From NCBI GenBank assembly GCA_964552655.1, contig CAZKHG010000007.1:42232-106231 (forward strand): a stretch of 64,000 nucleotides of DNA. The letters are read 5' to 3'. Below, in pieces: positions 9,199-18,155 of the stretch. This DNA comes from CAZKHG01 sp964552655 (GTDB lineage: Bacteria > Bacteroidota > Bacteroidia > Bacteroidales > Tenuifilaceae). The translations under genes and the position numbers were made by a program. Position 1 is the stretch's first letter; each line of letters starts with the position of its first letter. The notes beneath the pieces are model-generated. The model was not told the origin of the DNA and did no database searches. It was given only the letters and a program-made list of their open reading frames with translations.

Positions 9199-10503
9199 AT
9201 GGGAAACATAGTAGCAATAGTAGGAAGACCAAACGTTGGCAAATCAACCTTTTTCAATAGAATGATCGGCTCACGCCATGCCATTGTGGATGCAATTTCG
9301 GGCGTTACCCGTGACCGGATCTATGGCAAATCGGACTGGAATGGTGTAGAGTTTTCCATCATCGATACCGGTGGTTATGTGGTTAACTCCGATGATATCT
9401 TCGAGGAGGAGATCAGGAAACAGGTGATGATTGCCATTGAGGAGGCCGATGTTATTCTTTTTCTGGTTGATGTAATGGAAGGTCTTACCGACCTGGATGT
9501 TGAGGTTGCAAATATTTTAAGAAAAAGCAATAAAAAAGTATTCCTGATCGCAAACAAGTGCGATAACAACAAAATCAGCCTTAATGCCAGCGAGTTTTAC
9601 AGCTTAGGACTGGGTAAACCCTGGGAGGTTTCATCAATTAACGGATCGGGCACGGGTGATATTCTGGATGAAGTGGTTAAGAATTTCACACCGGCTGTTG
9701 AGGAGAATCTTGCAGATGTACCAAAATTTGCGATTGTTGGTCGCCCGAATGTGGGTAAATCATCGCTGATTAACGCCCTTATTGGAGAGGAACGGAACAT
9801 AGTAACCCCAATAGCCGGAACCACGCGCGATTCAGTCCACACCCGCTATAACAAATTTGGCCACGATTTTGTAATCATTGATACTGCCGGGCTGAGAAAA
9901 AAAACCAAGGTAACCGAAAACCTGGAGTTCTACTCCGTGATGCGCTCAATCCGTGCCATCGAAAGCTCCGATGTTTGCTTGCTGCTTATTGATGCCACGC
10001 AGGGCATCGAATCGCAGGATATGAATATCTTCCAGCTGATCATAAGGAATAAGAAGGGCGTGGTTGTGGTGATCAACAAATGGGACCTTGTAGAAAAAAC
10101 AACTAAATCAACCGATCAATATACAAAATCAATCAAAGAGCGGCTTTCGCCATTCCAGGATGTTCCAATTATCTTTGCATCGGCACTTACAAAACAAAGA
10201 ATTCTTAAAGTTTTGGAAACTGCTATGGTGGTATATAATAACCGACAGCAGAAAATCCCGACTTCAAAATTGAATGACTTTATCCAGGAAGCGGTTGAGG
10301 CCTATCCCCCGCCGGCTTACAAAGGGAAATACATTAAAATCAAATATTCCACACAGCTGCCCACCCAAACCCCTTCGTTTGCATTCTTCTGCAACCTTCC
10401 GCAGTACATCCGCGAACCCTATAAGCGTTACATTGAGAATAAGCTACGGGAGAAATTTAGCTTTACCGGAGTGCCAATTCAGATCTATTTCAGGCAGAAA
10501 TAG
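9199..10503 (+). CDS. der: Ribosome-assembly GTPase Der (EngA)
   Basis: 434 residues with the diagnostic double GTPase layout: P-loop GRPNVGKST at 9-17, a second P-loop GRPNVGKSS near 181, two DT(G/A)G motifs, two NK(C/W)D motifs, and a C-terminal KH-like domain. Der acts in maturation of the 50S subunit and is essential in most bacteria. Length and motifs are all normal. The upstream gap is entirely a 7-nt tandem repeat, so the ribosome-binding region sits inside that repeat. Confidence 0.98.
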   Translation: MGNIVAIVGRPNVGKSTFFNRMIGSRHAIVDAISGVTRDRIYGKSDWNGVEFSIIDTGGYVVNSDDIFEEEIRKQVMIAIEEADVILFLVDVMEGLTDLDVEVANILRKSNKKVFLIANKCDNNKISLNASEFYSLGLGKPWEVSSINGSGTGDILDEVVKNFTPAVEENLADVPKFAIVGRPNVGKSSLINALIGEERNIVTPIAGTTRDSVHTRYNKFGHDFVIIDTAGLRKKTKVTENLEFYSVMRSIRAIESSDVCLLLIDATQGIESQDMNIFQLIIRNKKGVVVVINKWDLVEKTTKSTDQYTKSIKERLSPFQDVPIIFASALTKQRILKVLETAMVVYNNRQQKIPTSKLNDFIQEAVEAYPPPAYKGKYIKIKYSTQLPTQTPSFAFFCNLPQYIREPYKRYIENKLREKFSFTGVPIQIYFRQK

Positions 10504-10659
10504 GAAATGGAAAAACGGGGCGGTGGTGAAATGGAATAGTTGCAAGTCCAGCCCATTCTGCTTAAAACAAATTTGAGTTATAACAATGAGTTAGATTAAA
10601 CTGTCATTCTAAACTAAATGAAAATTATTCCATTAAATAACCAACCGTGCAAAATAACT

Positions 10660-11589
10660 CTAAAAATACTTCGATAAAGTTGCCATCCACCCCTTGTTGT
10701 AGAGCTTGGCCAGAAGAGCCAGCTTGTAAACATCGAAAAGCAGCAATGATGGTCGTTTACCGCAAAGGTGCTTCCGAATGATTGGGTTCACCACCCGGAA
10801 AATCCAGCGCAAGGGGATGATCAAACCCAGGGTTCTCAGGAAACGGAACACGATCAAAATTCTTACTGACCGTTCCAGGTCGCGCCGGAGATCAGGTGCC
10901 ATCCGCATGAGTTTGGTAAGGTTGATCACGCTTTGCTCCGATTTTACCAGAAAATCGTGGCAAGGTTCAAGTCCCAGGTGTAGCAGATGGTTATCGATGT
11001 GGTAAACCTCTACACCACGGCGTTTTAGTTCAATACCAAAAAGCGTGTCCTCGTGGCCATACCCGGATATCTCCTCGTTAAACCTGATCTTGTGGTAGGT
11101 GTCGTATTCAATCAAAAAGTTACCGCTCATGAATGAGTTATGCGGTTTCATCTGCCGGCGGGCGGCAGATTTTCGCTCGCGGTAAACCCCGTACTTCCAG
11201 CGCAACAGGAGTTCCTGCCGGAACGGCTTATTCCCGTACTTGATGCCGCCGCATACCACCGGGGCTTTGGTAAGCACATCAACATATTGTTTAAGGAAAT
11301 CGGGGTTATCGATCACCAGGTCGCAATCCAGGAAGAGAAGCCACTCACCTGTCGCAAAATCGGCAAGCCGGTTCCGGATTTTGGAACGACCAATGTTAAA
11401 ATCGAACTCCAGGTAGTTCACAAAATCCCTTCCGGCCAGCTTGGAGTTGATCTTTCTGTAATAGGCCAGGGAGTGATCGTCGAAGAGCATGATCTCAATG
11501 GGGTATCCTGTCATCTTGGATTGATGGATCAGCTCGTCCACCAATTCGGTGACATCAAAATTATAGACAGGGATACAGATTGAGATCAT
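10660..11589 (-). CDS. Family 2 glycosyltransferase
   Basis: 309 residues. The N-terminus ISICIPVYN is a GT-A fold start, with FDDHS and the metal-binding LDCDL (DxD) typical of GT2 enzymes, followed by a segment around GYGHEDTLFG that resembles the C-terminal part of galactosyltransferase-like GT2 proteins. There are no obvious membrane helices, so it is probably cytoplasmic or peripheral, building a surface polysaccharide or glycan. Donor and acceptor are not deducible. It is convergent with der across a 156-nt gap in which I see nothing. Confidence 0.88.
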   Translation of the reverse strand: MISICIPVYNFDVTELVDELIHQSKMTGYPIEIMLFDDHSLAYYRKINSKLAGRDFVNYLEFDFNIGRSKIRNRLADFATGEWLLFLDCDLVIDNPDFLKQYVDVLTKAPVVCGGIKYGNKPFRQELLLRWKYGVYRERKSAARRQMKPHNSFMSGNFLIEYDTYHKIRFNEEISGYGHEDTLFGIELKRRGVEVYHIDNHLLHLGLEPCHDFLVKSEQSVINLTKLMRMAPDLRRDLERSVRILIVFRFLRTLGLIIPLRWIFRVVNPIIRKHLCGKRPSLLLFDVYKLALLAKLYNKGWMATLSKYF

Positions 11590-11645
11590 ATCAATTTATA
11601 AAAAACACGGGGCAATTTAGCTAACCTGGATGAGAAAAGAGAAAT

Positions 11646-13142
11646 CTAATCGGATGAATTTTTCTGCGAACCTGGTGTTAAGGGTTTATTTTCGTCAATA
11701 TTTTTTAATAAATCATCGGGAATGCTTTTTTTGGCTTTTACCCCAAGCTCTTTAAGCTGTTGGGTTTGTGAAATAATATTTGCTCTGCCGCTCGTAAGTT
11801 GGTTATATGCTGAATCGTAACTCTTTTGGGCTTTGGAAATATTTTCGCCAATTTGTTTCAGATTCTCAACAAATAGAACAAACTTATCGTACAACAAGCC
11901 TCCACGTTCAGCAATTTCAATTGCATTTCGATTCTGATGCTCCCTTTGCCAAAGGTTGTAAATCAGCTTTAATGCTGCTATCAGGTTAGAAGGGCTTATA
12001 AGTAGCACCCTACGGCTATAGGCATAGTTCCATAAATCGGGTTCAGCTTCCATAACAACCATATAGGCTGGTTCAATAGGGACAAACATCATAACCGAGT
12101 CAAGGGTTCCAACTAGATCAGGATAGTTCTTTAAACTCAGCGAATCGATATGGGTTCTGATCGAGCGTAGATGCTCTGCCAGCGCTTTGTCCTGTTCCTC
12201 ACGGGTTTGACTCGAACAATATCTTTCGTATGCTACTAGGGAAACCTTTGAATCAATGACAACTTTTTGATTATCTGGGTACGAAATAATTACATCCGGT
12301 TGAAACCTTTTCCCTTCTGAATCCCTGAATGACTCCTGAACAGAGTACTCTCGACCTTTAACCAAGCCTGATTTTTCCAGTATGCTTTCTAAAATCATCT
12401 CGCCCCAGTTGCCCTGTGTCTTGGCTTGTCCTTTAAGGGCATCGGTTAGATTTTTTGCTTCCTGGCTTATTACCTTGTTTAAATCGCTCAGTTCTTTTAC
12501 CTTTTCGCCGAGCGAGAATCGCTCCTTGCTCTCCTTTTCATAAACCTCCTGAACTTGTTTTTGGAAATGTTGAATATTTTCTCCCAGGGGTTTAAGAATT
12601 CTATCCAGATTCTCCTGGTTAACTTCTGTAAACCTTTTACTCTTATCCTCCAGGATTTGATCTGCCAATAATTTGAACTCACTAGTAAATTTTTTGCCAA
12701 TCTCCTCCAACTCAAGCTTCTGTTTTTCAAGTGACTCCTTGAGGTACTTATTCTCCATATCCAGCTGAACACAACGCTTTTGTGATGTATTTAATGTTTC
12801 GTTTAACGTAGCAAGCTCTATTCGGAGATTATTGAATTCTTCAATTTGAATTTGAAGCTGCTTATTTACCCCCTCTGCTTTTGCCTCATTGGCAGATAAC
12901 TTTGAAATCATTTCTAACTTGAATCTTTTTTCCTGATCGAGTTCAGCAATAAGAGATTTATTGTGATCTTCGCTCCGTAACAGCCTGTCATTGGCAATAA
13001 TAAGAGCAGAATTCAACTCATCAAGTTTTTTCTGTAATTCCTCTGTGTTCCCAGCTGTTTTTAATTGTTGGTGCAACAACAACCACACAGCTATGCATCC
13101 TAAAACGATTCCAACAATAAGAAATATAATATTCTCGATCAT
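11646..13142 (-). CDS. rmuC: DNA recombination protein RmuC
   Basis: I chose the ATG at 13142 (MIENIIFLIVGIVLG), which places an N-terminal membrane anchor directly at the start. An in-frame ATG at 13199 would add 19 residues. After the anchor comes a long coiled coil (about residues 30-200), then the conserved RmuC domain with TQGNWGEMILESILEKSGL, PDVIISYPDNQKVVIDSKVS and FVPIEPAY. The core resembles PD-(D/E)XK nucleases. RmuC proteins limit inversions between short repeats. The C-terminus (SIPDDLLKNIDENKPLTPG) is short and hydrophilic. Confidence 0.93.
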   Translation of the reverse strand: MIENIIFLIVGIVLGCIAVWLLLHQQLKTAGNTEELQKKLDELNSALIIANDRLLRSEDHNKSLIAELDQEKRFKLEMISKLSANEAKAEGVNKQLQIQIEEFNNLRIELATLNETLNTSQKRCVQLDMENKYLKESLEKQKLELEEIGKKFTSEFKLLADQILEDKSKRFTEVNQENLDRILKPLGENIQHFQKQVQEVYEKESKERFSLGEKVKELSDLNKVISQEAKNLTDALKGQAKTQGNWGEMILESILEKSGLVKGREYSVQESFRDSEGKRFQPDVIISYPDNQKVVIDSKVSLVAYERYCSSQTREEQDKALAEHLRSIRTHIDSLSLKNYPDLVGTLDSVMMFVPIEPAYMVVMEAEPDLWNYAYSRRVLLISPSNLIAALKLIYNLWQREHQNRNAIEIAERGGLLYDKFVLFVENLKQIGENISKAQKSYDSAYNQLTSGRANIISQTQQLKELGVKAKKSIPDDLLKNIDENKPLTPGSQKNSSD

Positions 13143-13289
13143 AATTATTGGGTTTAAATGTTCATTCGGCTGGATATATATTGGAGCTACTTCCAGCAAA
13201 TTCGTTCAAAACAAAAAACTAAAATATATTAAGTAAAAAATTGTTTCAATATCCGGTTCAATGATTTTTTTGGGGTGCCAGGAATACCT

Positions 13290-13636
13290 TTATCCCATTG
13301 CTTCAATGATTTTTATTATTTTATCTTTTAGATCTGGAAGGTCAACTTTTATTATTTCCAAACCAAATTCAAGTCAACACCAAAATATTCATGAACAAAA
13401 ACATTTCTCATTCCAACAATTTGGGACCATTCAATCAATTAAAACATAGACTTTGGTTCCTCAGAAATGTGATTACTTGCCTCACCAATAATCTCAAGTT
13501 GTTTGATGCAGGCATATCTCATCATAGAATTACTGATAAATTCTGAAAAGTCATTATCGTTAAGATATGATTCTATTTCGAGTATTACATCATAAATGTG
13601 TTGGAGTCTTGCCTTGTCTCCTAATTTACCTCGCAT
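13290..13636 (-). pseudogene. hepT: HepT-type HEPN RNase toxin, disrupted
   Basis: The intact N-terminal 65 codons (13636 down to the TAA at 13439-13441) resemble HepT/DUF86 proteins. Reading on in the same frame past the stop gives LIEWSQIVGMRNVFVHEYF, which carries the HepT catalytic motif R-x4-H-x-Y. A second lesion, apparently one A lost from an A-run after VWK, shifts the frame. The next frame restores a HepT-like end closing at TAA 13290-13292. The toxin therefore has a premature stop before its active site and a downstream frameshift. Its start overlaps the end of the nucleotidyltransferase gene by 11 nt, as in intact mntA-hepT pairs. Confidence 0.85.
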
Positions 13637-13919
13637 AGATTAGCTGTTTTTCATTCTCAACTATGGGCTTTATATACTGCGACAATCCATTTGAAGAAAC
13701 CAAATCTACCTTACTGTTTAACAACTTTCCCATATCAATCTTCATTTGAATGAACTGTAATCCAATCATTTGAGAGTAATCCAAGTCAACAAGAATATCA
13801 ATATCACTTTGATTATCGGCTTCATTGCGAGCAAATGAGCCAAAGAGATATGCTTTTAAAACGGGTTGCGTTTCAAAGTAACTTTTAATAGTTTCTATTC
13901 TGTTGGCATCAAGTTTCAT
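13626..13919 (-). CDS. mntA: MntA-type minimal nucleotidyltransferase (antitoxin)
   Basis: A 97-residue minimal nucleotidyltransferase. The catalytic pattern G-S-x10-D-x-D is complete (GSFARNEADNQSDIDIL). In characterised MntA/HepT systems the nucleotidyltransferase AMPylates the HEPN RNase near its active site and silences it. I chose the ATG at 13919 (MKLDANRI) over 13934 because it gives the usual short N-terminus. It overlaps the damaged hepT gene by 11 nt. With the toxin active site lost, this antitoxin probably has nothing left to neutralise locally. Confidence 0.85.
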   Translation of the reverse strand: MKLDANRIETIKSYFETQPVLKAYLFGSFARNEADNQSDIDILVDLDYSQMIGLQFIQMKIDMGKLLNSKVDLVSSNGLSQYIKPIVENEKQLIYAR

Positions 13920-14114
13920 AGAACAAATATACAAATTTTTGCGGATTTTGCTGAATAGGAGTATTAACAGGTATAAATGCCCAAAAGAATCAAAATATCA
14001 CATTTCATTAATATACAAGTAACTTATCCCCCCATTGTGCGTCAAACCTGTTGTAAATTTCATTGCCTTATTACTAATTTTAGCCTAAATTGATCGACTA
14101 TAATTCTTAAATTT

Positions 14115-16130
14115 ATGAAAAAAATAACCCGGTTTATATTGATTTCCTTTGCGTTAGTGTTAATCCTGACTCGGATTGCTAATTCGCAACATCAGATTTT
14201 TACCACTCCGCATAGCGACAGGATAACAAGCTATAATATTTCTGCCAGGCTTAACCCTGATACTAAAACAGTTGAGGGTAGTATGACCCTGAGCTGGCGT
14301 AACCCATCAACCGATATGGTTAACGAGCTGCAGTTCCACCTGTATCTTAACGCCTTTAAGAATACCAAATCAACATTTATGCAGGAATCGGGAGGTTCAC
14401 ACCGGGGGTTCAGCCTGGATGAATCGAAAATGGAGGAGTGGGGCTATATTGATGTAACCAGCATGAAAATTGTTGATGGCGAAGATTTAACGGGCAAAAT
14501 TAAATTCATTCAACCCGACGACAACAATGCCAACGACCAGACAGTAATATCGGTGATGCTGGATAAACCGGTCAAGCCCAATGAAGAGATCAAACTCGAT
14601 ATTAAGTTCATCTCTAAACTTCCCAAGATATTTGCCCGCACCGGGTACAGCGATGATTACTTTTTTGCCGGGCAATGGTTCCCCAAAATCGGGGTTTACG
14701 AACCCAAAGGGCAAAGGTATGCCACCAAAGGGCAATGGAACTGCCATCAGTTTCACGCCAACTCTGAGTTTTATGCCAACCACAGCGTTTACAATGTTGA
14801 TATTACTTTGCCAGCTAAGTATGTGGTAGCAAGTGGAGGAATTCAGCAATCAGAAAAAGACAATGGCGATGGAACTAAGACTCTGCAAATAAGAGCCGAA
14901 GATATTGTTGATTTTGCCTGGACAGCCTCACCAAGGTTTATGGTAGCCGAAGATCAGTGGAAGCATGTAAAAATCAAAGTTTACCTGCAACCGGAGCATT
15001 TTTACATGGCCGACAGGCATATCAATTCAGCAAAAGCTGCATTAGCCTATTTTGAGGAGCATTTGGGCGAATACCCATTCCCACACCTGGCCATAATTGA
15101 TCCCCCGTTCAGGGGAATGGGATCGGCGGGGATGGAGTACACCACGCTTATCACTGCTGGTTCATTCTGGCAAATTCCTGATGGGTTGAGATTTACCGAA
15201 ATGGTTACCATCCATGAGTTTGGGCACGCCTACTTTATGGGAATCCTGGCCTCAAATGAGTTTGAGGAGCCTTGGCTGGATGAGGGGTTTAACACTTACT
15301 TCGAGACACGGGTAATGGACTACGCCTATGGCGACAAATCCTCATTTGTTGACTTTTTGGGATTAAAGATCGGGGATGGCGAATATGCCCGCAATGGCTA
15401 TGTTGGCATGAGCAACCCGAAAATTGCAGAAAACTTCAGGTATTCATGGGATTTTAAACATGGCGGTTACGGCAACTTATCGTACCAGAAAACCTCTACC
15501 TGGATGAATACGCTGGATCGGCTGGTTGGCAGGGAAACGATGGATGAAATTATGAAAACCTATTTTAACCGCTGGAAATTCAGGCATCCCTGTGCCACAG
15601 ATTTTATTGCCATTGTTAACGAGGTGGTCAAGAAAAACCTGGGGAACAAGTATGGAGAGAATATGAACTGGTTCTTCGATCAGGTTCTATACGGATCGAA
15701 CATTTGCGATTATAAGCTGGCGGCAATTCAAAACAGGAAAATATACCCCGACAGGGGGATCACTGATCTGAACGGCGAAAAGGTTTTACTAAAGGATAGC
15801 GTTGATAAGAAAACAAGCTATAAATCGAAGGTGATTATTCACCGGTTGGGTGAAGTCATAATGCCAGTTGAGGTACTGGTTAAATTCAGCAATGGCGATG
15901 AAGTGTTGGAAACGTGGGATGGCAAGGCTCGCACTATCGATTTTTCCTATGAGAGACCTGAGAAGATTTTGTGGGCTAAAATTGATCCCGGCAACAAGAT
16001 TCTTATTGATATCAACCTGATGAACAACAGCCTGACAACAGAACCCCAAAAATCCACAGCCTGGAAAATTGCCCTGAAATTTCTGTGGGTCCTGCAAAAT
16101 ATGATGCAATCATTGTCAATTCTATCATAG
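14115..16130 (+). CDS. Exported M1-family metallopeptidase
   Basis: 671 residues with an N-terminal signal peptide (about 1-24, ending ANSQ). The zinc motif is HEFGH at 367-371 with the third ligand Glu 390 in WLDEGFN, the exact HExxH-x18-E spacing of M1 aminopeptidases. The upstream GSAGMEY takes the place of the family's GxMEN exopeptidase motif, with Tyr where Asn is usual. The N-terminal domain is a beta-rich M1 saddle, and the C-terminal part lacks the long helical domain of large aminopeptidases. It is likely periplasmic or outer-membrane associated. The next gene starts 12 nt later, so the two are probably co-transcribed. Confidence 0.93.
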   Translation: MKKITRFILISFALVLILTRIANSQHQIFTTPHSDRITSYNISARLNPDTKTVEGSMTLSWRNPSTDMVNELQFHLYLNAFKNTKSTFMQESGGSHRGFSLDESKMEEWGYIDVTSMKIVDGEDLTGKIKFIQPDDNNANDQTVISVMLDKPVKPNEEIKLDIKFISKLPKIFARTGYSDDYFFAGQWFPKIGVYEPKGQRYATKGQWNCHQFHANSEFYANHSVYNVDITLPAKYVVASGGIQQSEKDNGDGTKTLQIRAEDIVDFAWTASPRFMVAEDQWKHVKIKVYLQPEHFYMADRHINSAKAALAYFEEHLGEYPFPHLAIIDPPFRGMGSAGMEYTTLITAGSFWQIPDGLRFTEMVTIHEFGHAYFMGILASNEFEEPWLDEGFNTYFETRVMDYAYGDKSSFVDFLGLKIGDGEYARNGYVGMSNPKIAENFRYSWDFKHGGYGNLSYQKTSTWMNTLDRLVGRETMDEIMKTYFNRWKFRHPCATDFIAIVNEVVKKNLGNKYGENMNWFFDQVLYGSNICDYKLAAIQNRKIYPDRGITDLNGEKVLLKDSVDKKTSYKSKVIIHRLGEVIMPVEVLVKFSNGDEVLETWDGKARTIDFSYERPEKILWAKIDPGNKILIDINLMNNSLTTEPQKSTAWKIALKFLWVLQNMMQSLSILS

Positions 16131-16142
16131 CAAATCAAAAAA

Positions 16143-17003
16143 ATGAAAACAATACACGCCTATATATCCGGACTTAAATTGTCTGCCAAATCAGTTAAAA
16201 TGGTATTATTCATCTACCTGATCAATATTGCACTTGGGTTAATCGTATTACTCCCATTTCATAGCACTTTACAATCTGCCTTTGGCTCATCCATGTTGCC
16301 CGATGTAATTGTGAAAGGGTTTGACTTTACCGCTTTCTCTGAATTTATGCGGCAATCGTTTAAAAACATTTCGGGGTTTATTGGCCAGATGAAATGGGTG
16401 GTGTTATTTTATATGATATTGAACATCCTGTTTGCCGGGGGCATTTTAAGCATAATTAAGGGAAGCGATAAATTTAAAGTGCAAAATTTTATCAATGGTG
16501 GGGTTCATTACTTCTTCAGGTTTCTCAAGCTTTCGCTTTACATGCTGATTTTTTACCTTGCAGCAGCTTTGATTGTATTTCTCCCAATTTCGTTGATAAT
16601 AAAAAGTGCAGCCGAAACGGTTGAATCTGAAGCTTCGCTTTTCTATATCGGGTTGATCGGCACAAAAATCTTTGCAGCGATAATGATTATTCTGATAATG
16701 GTTTCATTTTATACCAAAATCAGGATTGTGAACGAGGATTCAAGAAAAGTATTCCGGTCCATTTTCAAATCCTTTGGATTTGTATTCAGGCACTTTCTCA
16801 GCACATTTTTCCTGGCAATTATGCTGATCATTAACCTCGCAGTGCTTTTTTTGATATTCTGGTTTTTGAACAAAATCATTGGTACTTCAACGGGTATCAC
16901 AATACTGATCATGTTTATATTTCAGCAGCTATTTATATTCACCCGGGTATTCTTCAGGGTATGGGCTTATGCCAGCCAGTTCAACCTTTTTGTTCAGAGA
17001 TAA
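16143..17003 (+). CDS. Multi-pass membrane protein of unknown function
   Basis: 286 residues with about six hydrophobic helices (for example VLFIYLINIALGLIVLL, VVLFYMILNILFAGGIL, FLKLSLYMLIFYLAAALIVFL and IFAAIMIILIMVSF). No catalytic motif is recognisable. It begins 12 nt after the M1 peptidase stop with no terminator between, which suggests co-expression and perhaps a shared job at the envelope. The function is unknown. Confidence 0.82.
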   Translation: MKTIHAYISGLKLSAKSVKMVLFIYLINIALGLIVLLPFHSTLQSAFGSSMLPDVIVKGFDFTAFSEFMRQSFKNISGFIGQMKWVVLFYMILNILFAGGILSIIKGSDKFKVQNFINGGVHYFFRFLKLSLYMLIFYLAAALIVFLPISLIIKSAAETVESEASLFYIGLIGTKIFAAIMIILIMVSFYTKIRIVNEDSRKVFRSIFKSFGFVFRHFLSTFFLAIMLIINLAVLFLIFWFLNKIIGTSTGITILIMFIFQQLFIFTRVFFRVWAYASQFNLFVQR

Positions 17004-17060
17004 TTAAAAATGGTGTTTCCTATATTTTAGCCATTATACATTAAATCAGTGTACCTGCTG

Positions 17061-18155
17061 TTATTTGGGAGCCATTTTATAAAGTCCGGCAGCAATAAAA
17101 GCAAATAATATATTGGGAATCCACACGGCAATTCCGGGAGGGATGTTGCCGCCCACGGCAAACATGGTGGAGAACCTGATGAACAGGATAAATGTGAAGC
17201 TGATTGCCAACCCCAACCCGATATGCAACCCAATGCCACCTCTTACTTTACGGGAGGAAAGAGAAACGCCTATCAGAGTGAGGATAAACGTTGAAAACGG
17301 GTATGCAATCCGGCTATACTTCTCTATCAGCAAGTACTCAACGGTATCCGCTCCCTGGAGCTTTTGCTGCGCTATATAATCGTTAAGCTGGAACATGTTC
17401 ATCGTTTCAATGATATTCAGGCGGCTGTTAAAATCTTTTGGGGTGATATAAACAGAAGTGTCAATTACATCGCCGTAAACAATATTTTCTCCCTCGTCCT
17501 GGTAATTCCGTATATAATAGTTCTGGGCTGTCCATTTGTTTTTGGTTGAATCCCATCGGGCATAGTCGGAGAAAAATTTCGATTTCAGCAGACCATCTTC
17601 GAAACGCTCAATGGAAAACTTATAGGCGACCTTGCTATACGAGTTATAGGCCTCCATATACACGTAAATTCCCGGCCGTACCTGCCGGTGTATATTGCGT
17701 TCGGAATTCTGGTAAGGTCGTTTTATGTAGGTGTTCTCAAAATCAATCCTCACCGCATTTGCCGGTGGGATGATAAAGCTTGTCAACAGAAATGAAAAGA
17801 TGGCAATAATGGTGGCAGAAATAAAATAAGGGTACATCATCCTTCTAAAATCAACACCACTGCTAAGAATAGCGATAATCTCGGTATCGTATGCCATTTT
17901 CGAGGTAAAGAAGATTACCGCAATGAAGGTAAAAAGCGAGCTGAAAAGGTTGGCAAAATAGGGAATAAAATTGAGGTAGTACTTAAAAATGATGTCGTGC
18001 AGGGTGGCTCCCTTCTCCATAAAATCATCCAGCTTTTCGGAGATATCAAATATCACCGCAATGCCTACAATCAGTATAATTGCATAAAAGTAAGTTCCGA
18101 TGAACTTACGGATAATGTATAAATCAATTATTCTAATCCTGAATGGTTCTTTCAT
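17061..18155 (-). CDS. LptF/LptG-family permease (YjgP/YjgQ)
   Basis: 364 residues. The N-terminus IIDLYIIRKFIGTYFYAIILI and the segment FLLTSFIIPPANAVR are typical of LptF/LptG, the inner-membrane subunits of the LPS extraction ABC transporter. Three N-terminal membrane helices, a periplasmic beta-jellyroll-like middle (about 120-265) and three C-terminal helices are visible. Sequence alone does not say whether it is the F or the G subunit. Its start overlaps the tgt stop by 4 nt, so the two form an operon, a common neighbour pair in this phylum. Confidence 0.9.
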   Translation of the reverse strand: MKEPFRIRIIDLYIIRKFIGTYFYAIILIVGIAVIFDISEKLDDFMEKGATLHDIIFKYYLNFIPYFANLFSSLFTFIAVIFFTSKMAYDTEIIAILSSGVDFRRMMYPYFISATIIAIFSFLLTSFIIPPANAVRIDFENTYIKRPYQNSERNIHRQVRPGIYVYMEAYNSYSKVAYKFSIERFEDGLLKSKFFSDYARWDSTKNKWTAQNYYIRNYQDEGENIVYGDVIDTSVYITPKDFNSRLNIIETMNMFQLNDYIAQQKLQGADTVEYLLIEKYSRIAYPFSTFILTLIGVSLSSRKVRGGIGLHIGLGLAISFTFILFIRFSTMFAVGGNIPPGIAVWIPNILFAFIAAGLYKMAPK

